Positions 1-9,002 are shown, counted from the stretch's first letter. The stretch is 64,000 nucleotides of DNA from Alkalibacterium sp. (GCA_020832185.1 JAFIFE010000006.1:186001-250000), one strand, 5' to 3'. Numbers and translations are program-made. Notes: generated from the letters alone by a model not told the origin.

Positions 1-126
1 ATTCATTTCAGTTACAGAAGCAGCTGAAATAGATAATGTACGAACCAGGTCTTTATTTGTGACCACTTGAGTCTGTCCGCCTAATTCAAAAATAGCTTTA
101 ATAAAATCTTCTTTGTTGGGTGTCAT
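1..126 (-). CDS. DtxR/MntR-family metal-dependent regulator, 5' part only
   Basis: The first 42 codons of a gene that runs off the left edge of the window. The translated start (MTPNKEDFIKAIFELGG, then VVTNKDLVRTLSISAASVTEMN) is the N-terminal winged-helix pattern of DtxR/MntR/TroR-type regulators, which repress metal uptake genes when loaded with Mn or Fe. The ATG at 126-124 is preceded on the minus strand by AAAGGGG. The gene is divergent from the metal ABC operon at 296-3871, and a palindrome between them is a natural operator for it. The metal-binding and dimerization domains are outside the window, so the metal and the exact subfamily cannot be judged. Confidence 0.8.
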   Translation of the reverse strand, partial: MTPNKEDFIKAIFELGGQTQVVTNKDLVRTLSISAASVTEMN

Positions 127-216
127 TAGTATACCCCTTTACCTTATTCGATTACTTTAAAATTGTACCACAGTTTGCTGTTTCTTATCAAAGGTGATTT
201 AAAAACGGGTCCATGG

Positions 217-250
217 TTGACTAAAAACTTTTTTTAGGATAGACTAAAAA
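217..250 (+). promoter_or_regulatory. Promoter with overlapping palindromic operator for the mnt operon
   Basis: TTGACT (217-222) and TAGACT (240-245) are 17 bp apart and make a plausible sigma-A promoter. A perfect inverted repeat, TTTTTAG-N6-CTAAAAA (231-250), covers the -10 element, and a third half-site CTAAAAA lies at 221-227. Placement on the promoter implies repression. The divergent DtxR-type gene is the likely binder; that link is inference. Confidence 0.6.
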
Positions 251-295
251 TTAATAAAACACACATTTAAATGAATGAAAAGGAAGGGTCATTTT

Positions 296-1234
296 ATGAT
301 TTTGTTAAAATATTTTAGCTTGATTTTGGGAATCAGCATGCTGGCGGCATGTGGGAATGGTCAGGAAACGGAGATTTCCGAAGAAAACCCACTGAACGTT
401 GTGGCGACTACATCTATGATCGCCGACTTAATGGAACGAATCGGGGGAGAAACAGTGGAAGTGTCTGGGTTGATGGGACCGGGTGTGGATCCTCATGATT
501 ATCAGCCATCTACATCGGATGTCAACACAATGGCAGAAGCAGACTTGATTGCCTATAACGGATTAATGCTTGAAGAACGGTTTGTTGAAGTGTTCGAGCA
601 GCTGGATCAGCGTGGAGTGCCATCGATAATCATGGCTGATGCACTGAATGAAGGGGACCTTTTAGATCCTGAGGAAGACGAAGAGAGCCTCGAATTCGAT
701 CCGCATATCTGGTTCAGCGTGACACACTGGGAAGCTGTGACAGCTCATGCAGCAGATCAGTTAAGTGAAATTGATCCGGATAATGAGGATTATTATCAGG
801 AGAATGCAGATTCGTATCTAACTGAACTGGATGAATTAAGAACATATATAGAAGAAAGAATCGAGGAAGTCCCTGAACAGTCCCGCTATTTAGTGACTGC
901 TCACGATGCTTTTCAGTATTTCGGAGAAGAATTCGGATTTGATGTTATTGGACTGCAAGGTCTAAACACTCAAACAGAAGCAGGAACGGGAGACATCAGT
1001 GGGCTCGCAGATTTTCTTGTAGATAATCAAATCAATGCCGTATTCGTTGAAAGTTCTGTGTCCCCACGAAACATTGAAGCACTGATCGAGGCAGCTAGAA
1101 GCAGGGGACATGAAGTTGAAAATGCAGGGGAGTTATACTCTGATGCACTCGGCAGTTCTGAAGCTGATGCAGACACCTATCTGAAAATGTATCGGTCAAA
1201 TATCGATACGATAGTGGATGGTCTGGCAGATTAA
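296..1234 (+). CDS. mntA: Metal ABC transporter substrate-binding lipoprotein (manganese/zinc type)
   Basis: A 312-residue extracellular lipoprotein of the TroA/ZnuA/PsaA family that captures a divalent metal for the ATPase and permeases encoded downstream. It has a signal peptide with lipobox LAAC (Cys19). Visible metal ligands are His67 (VDPHD), His137 (DPHIW), His203 (TAHDAF) and Asp285 (SDALG), the His3-Asp set of TroA. It lacks the long His-rich loop of dedicated zinc binders; that position holds an acidic stretch near 120-133. An ATG at 275 is in frame, but AAGGAAGG at 280-287 is well spaced from the ATG at 296, so I start there. Manganese is favoured by the neighbouring DtxR-type regulator; zinc is not excluded. 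Confidence 0.85.
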   Translation: MILLKYFSLILGISMLAACGNGQETEISEENPLNVVATTSMIADLMERIGGETVEVSGLMGPGVDPHDYQPSTSDVNTMAEADLIAYNGLMLEERFVEVFEQLDQRGVPSIIMADALNEGDLLDPEEDEESLEFDPHIWFSVTHWEAVTAHAADQLSEIDPDNEDYYQENADSYLTELDELRTYIEERIEEVPEQSRYLVTAHDAFQYFGEEFGFDVIGLQGLNTQTEAGTGDISGLADFLVDNQINAVFVESSVSPRNIEALIEAARSRGHEVENAGELYSDALGSSEADADTYLKMYRSNIDTIVDGLAD

Positions 1235-1275
1235 TTGTCAGTCGGATACTCCTCATACAGAAAGAAGGATCGGAT

Positions 1276-2031
1276 ATGGAACATAAAAAGGCGATAGCGA
1301 TTAATCATTTAACGGTAGCCTATGATGCAAAGCCTGTCTTGTGGGATATTTCCTGCGGGTTCAATGAAGGACACCTCACAGCAATCATAGGTCCAAATGG
1401 TGCAGGGAAGTCAACGCTGATCAAGTCAATGTTGAGCTTCATTCAGCCCATAACAGGAACGATCGATTTCACAGTATCGGGGGAGCAGAAGGTCCCTTAT
1501 AAAAAAGTGAAGAATAAGATAGCGTATGTCCCTCAAAACACAACGGTGGATTGGGATTTTCCGGCTACAGTACTGGACGTTGTACTAATGGGAAGATATG
1601 GGCACCTGGGATGGCTTAAACGTCCTGGGAAAAAAGATAAAGATGTCGCTAAGCAGATGCTGTTAAAAGTCGGCTTGCCGACATTTGCATCAAGACAAAT
1701 CAGCCAGTTATCTGGTGGTCAGAGACAACGTGTGTTTTTAGCACGTGCGCTGGCACAGGAAGCGGACATATACATTATGGATGAACCCCTGTCGGGTGTC
1801 GATATGAAAACAGAACGCATTATTATGAAGCTATTAAAAAGACTGGTCAAAAAGGGAAAAACCGTTATTGTGGTCCATCATGATTTGCAGACCGTTGAAG
1901 AATACTTTGACAACGTGGTCTTCATTAATCAGGAAGTCATTGCACAAGGCCCGATACAAACGGCCTTTACGAAAGAAAACATAGATAAGACCTACCATCA
2001 GGACAGAAATCTGGGAGAAGGAGAAGGATAA
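1276..2031 (+). CDS. mntB: Metal ABC transporter ATP-binding protein
   Basis: A 251-residue cytoplasmic ATPase that powers the metal importer. Walker A is GPNGAGKST near residue 40, the signature motif is LSGGQRQR near 146, and Walker B with its glutamate is YIMDEPLSGVD near 168, followed by the switch histidine in VVHHD. Length and order match MntB/ZnuC-type subunits. The ATG follows AAGGATCGGAT. It sits 41 bp after the lipoprotein gene and 2 bp before the first permease, so one transcript is likely. Confidence 0.9.
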   Translation: MEHKKAIAINHLTVAYDAKPVLWDISCGFNEGHLTAIIGPNGAGKSTLIKSMLSFIQPITGTIDFTVSGEQKVPYKKVKNKIAYVPQNTTVDWDFPATVLDVVLMGRYGHLGWLKRPGKKDKDVAKQMLLKVGLPTFASRQISQLSGGQRQRVFLARALAQEADIYIMDEPLSGVDMKTERIIMKLLKRLVKKGKTVIVVHHDLQTVEEYFDNVVFINQEVIAQGPIQTAFTKENIDKTYHQDRNLGEGEG

Positions 2032-2033
2032 TC

Positions 2034-2951
2034 ATGTTTGATCAAATCAGTTTACTTTTAAATGATTATACTTTTCAAATTGTTGCTCTGGGTACTGGAT
2101 TTCTCGGCTTGCTGAGTGGAGTGGTCGGGACGTATGCCACTTTAAGGAAGGAAAGTCTGCTTGGAGATGCTCTAAGCCATGCGGCGCTTCCGGGCATTGG
2201 GATTGGGTTTATCCTGATTCAGCGAAAAGAACTATCGGTTCTGCTGCTGGGTGCGCTGGTGTCCGGGTTGATCGCGACGGTGATTATTCAGACCATGAGT
2301 AAAAAAACAGTGGTCAAACTGGATAGCGCCTTGTCATTGATTTTGTCCAGTTTTTTCGGTCTGGGACTGGTTATCCTGACATCCATTCAAAATAATCCGA
2401 ATGCACAACAGGCAGGACTGAGCAACTTTATTTTCGGGCAGGCAAGTGCCATGCTCCTTAGCGATGTCCAGCTGATCGGCGTAGTTGGAGTGGTGCTGCT
2501 GGCATTGGTTGGCTTATTCTGGAAAGAATTTAAAGTCTTTACCTTTGACCCCATGTTTGGACAGACCCTTGGCTTTTCCGGGAAAATTATCGAGTCACTG
2601 ATGTCGACGATGATCGTGGTGACCATTATTTTGGGACTGGAATCAGTGGGAGTCATACTGATCAGCGCACTGCTCATCGGCCCCTCTGTCGCAGCGAGAC
2701 AATGGACGGACCGCCTAAGTATTGTTATTGTTTTAGCTGCAGTCGTCGGATTCGTCTCTGGAGTTACTGGAACATTTATCAGCTCGATGGGCGCACGTAT
2801 ACCAACGGGCCCATCCATAGTAGTCGTAGTGAGCTCCTTTGTGTTTTTCAGTTTATTCTTTTCGCCTAAGAGGGGCATTATCGCCAAACATTATGCCTAT
2901 AAAAAACGGCAGAAAGTCTTTATGAAACACATTCAAAGTTTAGAGGAGTGA
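2034..2951 (+). CDS. mntC: Metal ABC transporter permease, first subunit
   Basis: A 305-residue ABC-3 family integral membrane protein with about eight hydrophobic segments. The cytoplasmic motif LLGDALSHAALPGIGIGF near residue 42 is the ATPase-coupling and family signature region. It begins after GAGAAGGATAATC, and its last codons overlap the ribosome site of the second permease. It should pair with the next gene product as the transmembrane heterodimer of the metal importer, as in MntC/MntD of Bacillus. Confidence 0.88.
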   Translation: MFDQISLLLNDYTFQIVALGTGFLGLLSGVVGTYATLRKESLLGDALSHAALPGIGIGFILIQRKELSVLLLGALVSGLIATVIIQTMSKKTVVKLDSALSLILSSFFGLGLVILTSIQNNPNAQQAGLSNFIFGQASAMLLSDVQLIGVVGVVLLALVGLFWKEFKVFTFDPMFGQTLGFSGKIIESLMSTMIVVTIILGLESVGVILISALLIGPSVAARQWTDRLSIVIVLAAVVGFVSGVTGTFISSMGARIPTGPSIVVVVSSFVFFSLFFSPKRGIIAKHYAYKKRQKVFMKHIQSLEE

Positions 2952-2956
2952 GCGGA

Positions 2957-3871
2957 ATGAGTATGATTTTTGAAATAACATTAGTAGCCATTGTAGTGGC
3001 TGTGGCTTGTGCTCTTCCAGGCGTCTTTCTTGTCTTAAGAGGAACGACGATGGTCTCTGATGCGATCACCCATACCGTTCTGCTCGGAATCGTTCTGGCA
3101 TTCTTCATTACACAGGATTTGAATTCACCCTTACTGATGATTGGAGCAACCTTGGTTGGGGTCGCTACAGTGTGGGCAATCGAAGCCTTGCAGCAGACCA
3201 AGCTACTCTCAAATGATGCGGCGATAGGCATCGTCTTTCCTTTATTTTTCAGTTTGGCTATTATTCTGATTACGCGTTTTGCAGGCAATGTTCATTTGGA
3301 TGAAGATGCCGTACTGATGGGCGAACTGGCTTTTTCTCCGTTCAGACGTTTTCTGTTCTTAGGAATGGACCTTGGGCCCCGTGCCCTGTGGACGATGCTG
3401 GTTATCCTGTTCATCAACTCGCTGTTTATCCTTCTCTTTTACAAAGAGTTGAAAATTACGACCTTTGATGCCGGGTTTGCAGCTGCGCTAGGGTTTTCAC
3501 CCGTACTGATCCATTATGGCCTGATGACGATCGTCTCATTGACAGCGGTGGGCGCATATGACTCAGTCGGTTCGATATTAGTGGTCGGGTTCATGGTCGG
3601 CCCTCCACTGGCTGCATATTTGCTGACCAACAAACTGCATGTAATGATTGCTCTCACAGTATTGATGGCTTTCATTAATAGCATCATTGGCGTACAGCTG
3701 GCCTTTTACTTTGATACGACGATTGCTGGGATGATTGCAGTGGTCACTGGAATTACCACACTGGTGATTTTTGTTGTGTCTCCTAAAAAGGGTCTGATTA
3801 AAGCGTCTGTCAATAGAAGAAAAGAACAGAAAAAAATGGATGACCGTCTTAAACAAATCAGCAAAGTCTAA
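2957..3871 (+). CDS. mntD: Metal ABC transporter permease, second subunit
   Basis: A 304-residue ABC-3 family permease with VSDAITHTVLLGIVLAFF as the family signature near residue 35 and about eight membrane spans. An in-frame GTG at 2948 overlaps the previous stop, but AGAGGAG (2942-2948) is properly spaced from the ATG at 2957, so that start is preferred. The C-terminus is basic, with repeated lysine and arginine residues. Two different permease genes in one operon are typical of Gram-positive Mn/Zn transporters; many Gram-negative ones use one. Confidence 0.87.
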   Translation: MSMIFEITLVAIVVAVACALPGVFLVLRGTTMVSDAITHTVLLGIVLAFFITQDLNSPLLMIGATLVGVATVWAIEALQQTKLLSNDAAIGIVFPLFFSLAIILITRFAGNVHLDEDAVLMGELAFSPFRRFLFLGMDLGPRALWTMLVILFINSLFILLFYKELKITTFDAGFAAALGFSPVLIHYGLMTIVSLTAVGAYDSVGSILVVGFMVGPPLAAYLLTNKLHVMIALTVLMAFINSIIGVQLAFYFDTTIAGMIAVVTGITTLVIFVVSPKKGLIKASVNRRKEQKKMDDRLKQISKV

Positions 3872-3897
3872 AGAGACATGGTTCGACAAATAATAGA

Positions 3898-3971
3898 GTC
3901 GATCCCATCAGATGATAGACCGAAAGAGTGTAAAATACTTATTCGGTATCATTATGGGATCGACTTTTTTT
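3898..3971 (+). terminator. Terminator of the mnt operon
   Basis: An 11-bp stem, GTCGATCCCAT (3898-3908) with ATGGGATCGAC (3954-3964), is followed by seven T. A second nested pairing (GACCGAA with TTCGGT) lies in the loop. The facing regulator gene ends at 3976, so the hairpin also separates the two convergent units. Confidence 0.8.
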
Positions 3972-3975
3972 GACC

Positions 3976-4947
3976 TTATTTAGTTGAGCTACGCTGGATT
4001 AGTCTAAAGGATAAAGGAATCAGTTTATCTGATGGTTTTGCAAGTTTCTTCAATAGTAAGCGGCAGGCATTTCTTCCTTGTTCCTCTATTCCGTAATCAA
4101 TGGTGCTCATATCCATTACGTCACTGACATCGATATTATCAAAGCCTATAACTGAGACATCTTCCGGGATGGACACGCCTATCCTTCGCAGACGCGATAC
4201 GACAAGCGCGGCTATTGAATCCGAGTGAGTAACAATTGCATCGGGTTTGTCTTGTTGTTTCTTAAACCACTCTACAAAGGTGTCCACTTTTGAAGCAGAC
4301 ACGGCATTAATGAACAGTTCGGGTGAGTGGGGTGTGATGTTTTTTTCTTCACAAAAGTCAGTATACGCTTTGATACGCCGCTTTGTATTCAATCCTTTTG
4401 CTGTACCGTAGAGGTTATAAATAGACCGGCACCCGGTATCCCAAAGATAATCGAGGGCCAGACGATGGCCTTCATAATGATCGATAAAGACAGACGGAAT
4501 CTGCTCGGAATCTACATTGTGCAGAGTAACGACCGGTCCGAAATCAGCGTATTTTTCTAATACCGTCCACTCATTTGACCTGTAGATAAGGAAAATCCCG
4601 TCAATCTGTTTGGATTTTAGCAGGTCAAAGGCTTCTATTTCCCTTTTTTTATCTCCATTGGTCACAAACAAGGTCGTTGTATACCCAAAGGCATAGGCGG
4701 TGGATATGAATGAATTGATTCTGGCTACAGCAGTATCATTGAATTGTGTACTGATGATTCCGAAGTTTTTTGTTGATCCTTTTCGCAGATGCTGCGCGTT
4801 TTTATTAGGACTGTAATTTAATTTTTCGATGGCTTCTTCCACTATCCGGCGTGTGTCTTCCCCGACATATCCACTGGAGTTGATTACACGGGATACTGTA
4901 GCGGATGACACCCCTGCATATTTGGCAATGTCTAAAATAGTCGGCAT
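3976..4947 (-). CDS. LacI-family transcriptional regulator
   Basis: A 323-residue sugar-responsive DNA-binding protein. The N-terminal LacI helix-turn-helix is clear (TILDIAKYAGVSSATVSRVIN, residues 3-23), followed by the hinge helix region (LNYSPNKNAQHLRKGSTK) and a periplasmic-binding-like effector domain with the usual VSVIGFDN motif near residue 270. The ATG follows AAAGGAGC. No sugar genes are adjacent (the metal operon lies on one side, ppk on the other), so effector and targets cannot be inferred from context. It may act at a distance. Confidence 0.88.
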   Translation of the reverse strand: MPTILDIAKYAGVSSATVSRVINSSGYVGEDTRRIVEEAIEKLNYSPNKNAQHLRKGSTKNFGIISTQFNDTAVARINSFISTAYAFGYTTTLFVTNGDKKREIEAFDLLKSKQIDGIFLIYRSNEWTVLEKYADFGPVVTLHNVDSEQIPSVFIDHYEGHRLALDYLWDTGCRSIYNLYGTAKGLNTKRRIKAYTDFCEEKNITPHSPELFINAVSASKVDTFVEWFKKQQDKPDAIVTHSDSIAALVVSRLRRIGVSIPEDVSVIGFDNIDVSDVMDMSTIDYGIEEQGRNACRLLLKKLAKPSDKLIPLSFRLIQRSSTK

Positions 4948-5005
4948 TCAAGCACGCTCCTTTACTGCCTTTATTATATCAGATAATGGCGGAAGGAAGA
5001 GACGA

Positions 5006-5037
5006 TAAAAAAAAAAGAACCAGGAAGCCCTGGTTCT
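5006..5037 (-). terminator. Terminator of the ppx-ppk operon
   Basis: A 9-bp stem AGAACCAGG (5016-5024) with CCTGGTTCT (5029-5037), a 4-base loop and a run of ten A on the plus strand, which reads as ten U in the minus-strand transcript. The stem touches the ppk stop codon. Confidence 0.9.
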
Positions 5038-7175
5038 CAGCGATTGAACACGACGTTCTTGATAAAATCGACCCATGTCTGTTTTGGCGTTTGATTTGAA
5101 AGAGGCGGAGATAGTGTATGGTTGATTTCAAGCAATTCGTTTTGTGCATGAATAGACTTTTCTTCTGGAAAAGATTTTGTATAGAGTCCGTCACTAGTCA
5201 ATATCCACGCTTTTCTATTGTCGTAGAGGTAAAGGCGGAGAATCGATAAAATATGCGACTTAAGTGATGTATCAAGAATCGGAAAGGCGATTTCTACGCG
5301 CTTGATCATATTTCGGGTCATCATATCAGCGGAAGACAGGTACAAGTTTTCTTCTCCATTATGATAGAAATAATACACGCGACTATGCTCTAAAAAGCGA
5401 CCAATCACACTTCTGACTGTAATGTTTTCACTTACTCCAGGTATACCCGGTATCAGGCAGCAAATGCCTCTGACGATCAAGTCGATTTTCACTCCTGACT
5501 GACTGGCTTCATATAGCTTGAGCAACATTTTCTTATCAGTCAGTGAGTTCATTTTGGCAATAATATGCCCATTGCCGAACCGCTTATGCATGTCGATTTC
5601 CTTTTCAATATTTTCAATAAAGGCATCTCTGATATCGAAAGGGGACACATGAAGATAATGATAAGCTGGCTGATCCGAATACCCGCTTAAGTAATTAAAG
5701 AAATTAAAGACATCCTGGGTCATTTCATTATTGGAAGTGATCAGCCCCATATCTGTATAAAGCTTAGCCGTTTGTTCATTATAATTACCAGTCCCCATAT
5801 GCACATAGCGCCTGAACCCGTCTTTTTCTTTTTTGACAATTAAGGTAGCCTTGCTGTGTATTTTGAGCCCTTTCATCCCGTATAGAATATGCACGCCAGC
5901 TTCTTCCAGTTCTTTAGCCCAATGGACATTGTTTGCTTCGTCAAATCTGGCTTTCAACTCAAGCAGGACCGTCACCTGAATACCTGCTTTGGCAGCCTGT
6001 TTCAATGCCTCAATTAGTGGCGAGTCTTTGCTCACTCGGTACAAGGTCTGCTTGATCGATACGGTTTGAGGATCATCTGTCGCTTCTTTTACAAATTGGA
6101 TGATTGGCTCAAAAGAATCATAAGGGTGGTGAAAGAAGAGATCTTTCTGACGTGCCAGGGCATAAATGGACTGTTTATCATAAATGGCAGGCAGATAAGG
6201 GGTGAATGGCTGGTAAGTTTCGTTTAGTCCATTCCTCTCCAGTAATGAAATCGTATCGTTCAGGAAAGTCAAATCGATCGGTCCGTCTAGTAGATAGACA
6301 TCGTATCTCTTGATAGAAAGTGCTTTTTTAATAAAGTCTACATCGTTTTGAACGTTTACAGGCGCATCCCTCTGATCGATTTCAAGCCTGACAGCCATTC
6401 CGTTTTTGCGCTTCTCCAGGTAGTCTTCAATGACGGACAGTAAATCTTCTGCATCTTCTTCCTGCAGTTCCAAGTCTGCATTACGTGTGATTCTAAAGGT
6501 AAAGGAGTAAGTTATCTGATACCCTTTAAACAGTTCAGACAGAAAGGAGCCAAGGAGGTCTTCAATCATTAAAAGATACGTCTGCTCTTTAGTATAAATA
6601 GGATGCACTCTGTCCAGTCGTTCGGGAATAGGAACTATAGCAACATAGGGAGCTCCATTTTTTTCTAATTTAACGAATAAGTGAAGGAGCCCATCGCTTA
6701 ACTGGTGAAACGGACGATACGCATCAATTCCATAAGGTGTAATGGCCGGCAGAATGTCTTTTTCGAAAAGGAGACGTGCTTTAGTTGTATCCTGCTCATT
6801 CAGTTCTTTCACTGATTTGAAGAAAACACCGGCTTCACTCAACTGTACTTTTTTATGCTCGAACAGCTCATACTGACGCTGAACATTTTTTCTATTCTTT
6901 TTGTTGATCTCCTGAAGCTGCTTTTTAGCTGGCCACTGTTTTTTAGTATCCGGTTCGATGACGCCCATTTTCAACTGATCCTGCAGACCGGCTACACGTA
7001 CTTTATAGAATTCATCTAAGTTAGAACTTCCGATGGCCAAATATCTCAATTGTTCGAGAAGAGGATTGTCCGGGTCATTTGCTTCTTCAACGACACGTGC
7101 ATTGAAATCAAGCCAGGACAGTTCCCGATTCTGGTAATACATTGGATCTTCAATATTTAAGGTGTCCTTGACCAT
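5037..7175 (-). CDS. ppk: Polyphosphate kinase 1
   Basis: A 712-residue enzyme that reversibly makes polyphosphate from ATP. The N-terminal domain is recognizable from YYQNRELSWLDFNARVVEEA and GSSNLDEFYKVRVAGL. The autophosphorylated histidine is His440 in GLKIHSKATL, equivalent to His435 of the E. coli enzyme, and the second conserved histidine lies in GRFLEHSRVYYF near residue 605. HMGTGNYNEQTAKLYTD is another family signature. Its ribosome site GGAGGGATAGG lies inside the end of ppx, 2 bp upstream, so translation is coupled. Full-length and intact. Confidence 0.96.
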   Translation of the reverse strand: MVKDTLNIEDPMYYQNRELSWLDFNARVVEEANDPDNPLLEQLRYLAIGSSNLDEFYKVRVAGLQDQLKMGVIEPDTKKQWPAKKQLQEINKKNRKNVQRQYELFEHKKVQLSEAGVFFKSVKELNEQDTTKARLLFEKDILPAITPYGIDAYRPFHQLSDGLLHLFVKLEKNGAPYVAIVPIPERLDRVHPIYTKEQTYLLMIEDLLGSFLSELFKGYQITYSFTFRITRNADLELQEEDAEDLLSVIEDYLEKRKNGMAVRLEIDQRDAPVNVQNDVDFIKKALSIKRYDVYLLDGPIDLTFLNDTISLLERNGLNETYQPFTPYLPAIYDKQSIYALARQKDLFFHHPYDSFEPIIQFVKEATDDPQTVSIKQTLYRVSKDSPLIEALKQAAKAGIQVTVLLELKARFDEANNVHWAKELEEAGVHILYGMKGLKIHSKATLIVKKEKDGFRRYVHMGTGNYNEQTAKLYTDMGLITSNNEMTQDVFNFFNYLSGYSDQPAYHYLHVSPFDIRDAFIENIEKEIDMHKRFGNGHIIAKMNSLTDKKMLLKLYEASQSGVKIDLIVRGICCLIPGIPGVSENITVRSVIGRFLEHSRVYYFYHNGEENLYLSSADMMTRNMIKRVEIAFPILDTSLKSHILSILRLYLYDNRKAWILTSDGLYTKSFPEEKSIHAQNELLEINHTLSPPLSNQTPKQTWVDFIKNVVFNR

Positions 7176-7177
7176 TC

Positions 7178-8746
7178 CTATCCCTCCGTATCGGGTGAGC
7201 TATTAGATTCGCTATGGAAGACAATGTTCAGTGGTTTATCAAGCACACGTTCTAAATGGTTTTTATGCTTGTTTGCCCGGTATTCTTCTGCAATAGCATC
7301 CCCTTTATAGGTGATGTGCAAGTCATATCCTTCTTTATCTTCTGATTCGACCAGGTCCATATCTTTAACAAAATTGACATGAGAATCACTCAACGCTTCG
7401 GCAAATTTGATAATACAGCCCAGGTAGAGAAGGGTATCCTTTTCATCATCATCAAACCAGCTATCCACTGTTTTAACATACTGCTTGTACAGGGAACGGT
7501 TTTTGTAGCTTGACAGTAATGCCAGTCTGACTCTGTCTTTGTGACTGAATCCAAGCAGATTTGTATTGGAAATAATGTAAAAAGTGTGCTGAGACTTAGA
7601 GTCATCTTCAATGTAACTGCCTAAATAATACAAGGTGGCTCCGTAGTGAAGAAGGAAAAGATGTTCATCCTCGACTGATAAAATGTGTTTATCTTTTAAT
7701 AGTGCAAGAAGCTGATCGGCTAGCAGAATACGCTGATGAGCAGAGATCGGCCGTATATTGTATTGTTTAAACAGGCGCTGGACCGTTTGTCTTTTAATGC
7801 CGAACAAATCATAAGGTTCTTTGTAGTCATTATTCAGTCGTTCCAGTATGATGCCCTCTCTCAACCCACGGTTACTTATGGCGAAACTGGGTGCGTCCAT
7901 CACATTCACCAGCTGTTTGAATACAATCCCTGCAGGAACGATGATGTCTCTTCGGTCTTCACTCAATCCGTCCAGGTCGGACAACTCTTTCATAGATGTG
8001 CTGACCAGTAAATCAAACGTGTCCTTTAACTCTTTTGGTTTCATTTCATAATGATGAATGCCGGCAATAGGGTAATCGATTTGACGCTGATTGATTTCAG
8101 CGTAGTTGCGAGCCGACCCACCTATCCCAATCAATGGGACTTTGGCGTTTGTGACCCAGTCTAACTGCTTGAACTGATCTGTGACCCATTCAGTGGCTTT
8201 CTCGATTGCTTTTTTATCATTGTGTTTTTTTCCATCAAAGAACTGATGCTGCAAAGAAACCGTACCGAACGGGAAACTGTGTACGTCTTTGACCTCTTTG
8301 TTCTTAAATAAGGTCAATTCCGTACTCCCCCCACCAATATCGATACTGATTCCATCTAAGAGATCCATAGTGTATCTGACGGCGTAATTTCCATAGTACG
8401 CTTCTTTTTCTTCAGGTAATAGCTCGAGTTCTAACCCAATCTCATCTTTAACACGCTGTATGATGTTTAAACGATTACTGGACTGGCGGATCGCTGCAGT
8501 CGCAATAGCCTTGGAATCTTTAATTTCATATTGTCCGGCGATTTCTGTGAAGCTCTTCAATACAGAAAGAAGCACGTCGATCCCTTCTTCGGACATTTCT
8601 TTATTTTCATCCAGATACTGAACAAGGCGAGCAGGGGTCTTGATGTTTTGAAGTTCCGTCACACCCTGAAAATCATCCATTTCAAAAACAACCAGACGAA
8701 TGGTATTTGAACCTACATCAATCAATCCAAAACGTTCATTTGACAT
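7178..8746 (-). CDS. ppx: Ppx/GppA family exopolyphosphatase
   Basis: A 522-residue ASKHA-fold phosphatase that removes terminal phosphate from polyphosphate (or, in GppA relatives, from pppGpp). The N-terminus carries the phosphate-binding motif FGLIDVGSNTIRLVVFE, and the second nucleotide/phosphate motif is ISIDIGGGSTELTLF near residue 137. IGIGGSARNYAE near 207 and an HD-like helical C-terminal domain follow. Length fits the long Ppx class. It is first gene of the operon with ppk, which supports polyphosphate as substrate. The ATG follows TAGGAGCG. Confidence 0.93.
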   Translation of the reverse strand: MSNERFGLIDVGSNTIRLVVFEMDDFQGVTELQNIKTPARLVQYLDENKEMSEEGIDVLLSVLKSFTEIAGQYEIKDSKAIATAAIRQSSNRLNIIQRVKDEIGLELELLPEEKEAYYGNYAVRYTMDLLDGISIDIGGGSTELTLFKNKEVKDVHSFPFGTVSLQHQFFDGKKHNDKKAIEKATEWVTDQFKQLDWVTNAKVPLIGIGGSARNYAEINQRQIDYPIAGIHHYEMKPKELKDTFDLLVSTSMKELSDLDGLSEDRRDIIVPAGIVFKQLVNVMDAPSFAISNRGLREGIILERLNNDYKEPYDLFGIKRQTVQRLFKQYNIRPISAHQRILLADQLLALLKDKHILSVEDEHLFLLHYGATLYYLGSYIEDDSKSQHTFYIISNTNLLGFSHKDRVRLALLSSYKNRSLYKQYVKTVDSWFDDDEKDTLLYLGCIIKFAEALSDSHVNFVKDMDLVESEDKEGYDLHITYKGDAIAEEYRANKHKNHLERVLDKPLNIVFHSESNSSPDTEG

Positions 8747-8803
8747 AAAGACACGCTCCTAAATGCTATTTTTCGACTAAAAAACGACTTAACTTGCATC
8801 TTA

Positions 8804-8833
8804 ATCATACTAAAACCGATGGTATAATGTCTA
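8804..8833 (-). promoter_or_regulatory. Candidate ppx-ppk promoter
   Basis: On the minus strand TAGACA (8833-8828) and TATGAT (8809-8804) are 18 bp apart, about 60 bp ahead of the ppx ATG. Each hexamer deviates from consensus at one or two positions. Confidence 0.45.
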
Positions 8834-8846
8834 AAGGCAGGCTTTA

Positions 8847-8863
8847 ATTACAATTATATTACA
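8847..8863 (-). promoter_or_regulatory. Perfect WalR (YycF)-type box
   Basis: On the minus strand this reads TGTAATATAATTGTAAT, an exact fit to TGTWAH-N5-TGTWAH, the direct-repeat box of the essential cell-wall regulator WalR. It lies upstream of both divergent genes, ppx and the 3D-domain protein. In the ppx direction it falls about 15 bp upstream of the -35 element; in the other direction it is far upstream. Confidence 0.45.
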
Positions 8864-8948
8864 AGAAATCAGAAAGCGGTACCAAAACCGCTCTCCTTTA
8901 CAAAAAAGTCTGTTTATATAAGAATACCCCCCCTGAATCCTTTCTTTT

Positions 8949-9002
8949 TGTAATAAATTGTAAGGAAACAGAAATGTACATTGCTTTCTTTATCGGTATA
9001 AT
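8949..9002 (+). promoter_or_regulatory. Promoter and imperfect WalR-like repeat of the 3D-domain gene
   Basis: TGTACA (8975-8980) and TATAAT (8997-9002) are 16 bp apart, 68 bp before the likely ATG. Just upstream is a direct repeat TGTAAT-N4-TGTAAG (8949-8964), one base shorter in spacing than the WalR consensus. The stretch between it and the perfect box at 8847-8863 holds a small hairpin (AGCGGT 8875-8880 with ACCGCT 8887-8892) and nothing else I recognise. Confidence 0.45.

Noticed and set aside
2387-3288. Long minus-strand frames opposite the metal permease genes
   Set aside because: They are antisense shadows of two clear ABC-3 permeases and have compositions unlike real proteins here.
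8875-8892. Hairpin AGCGGT/ACCGCT as a terminator
   Set aside because: It lies between divergent genes, has a short stem and no T run in either direction; no transcript is expected to end there.
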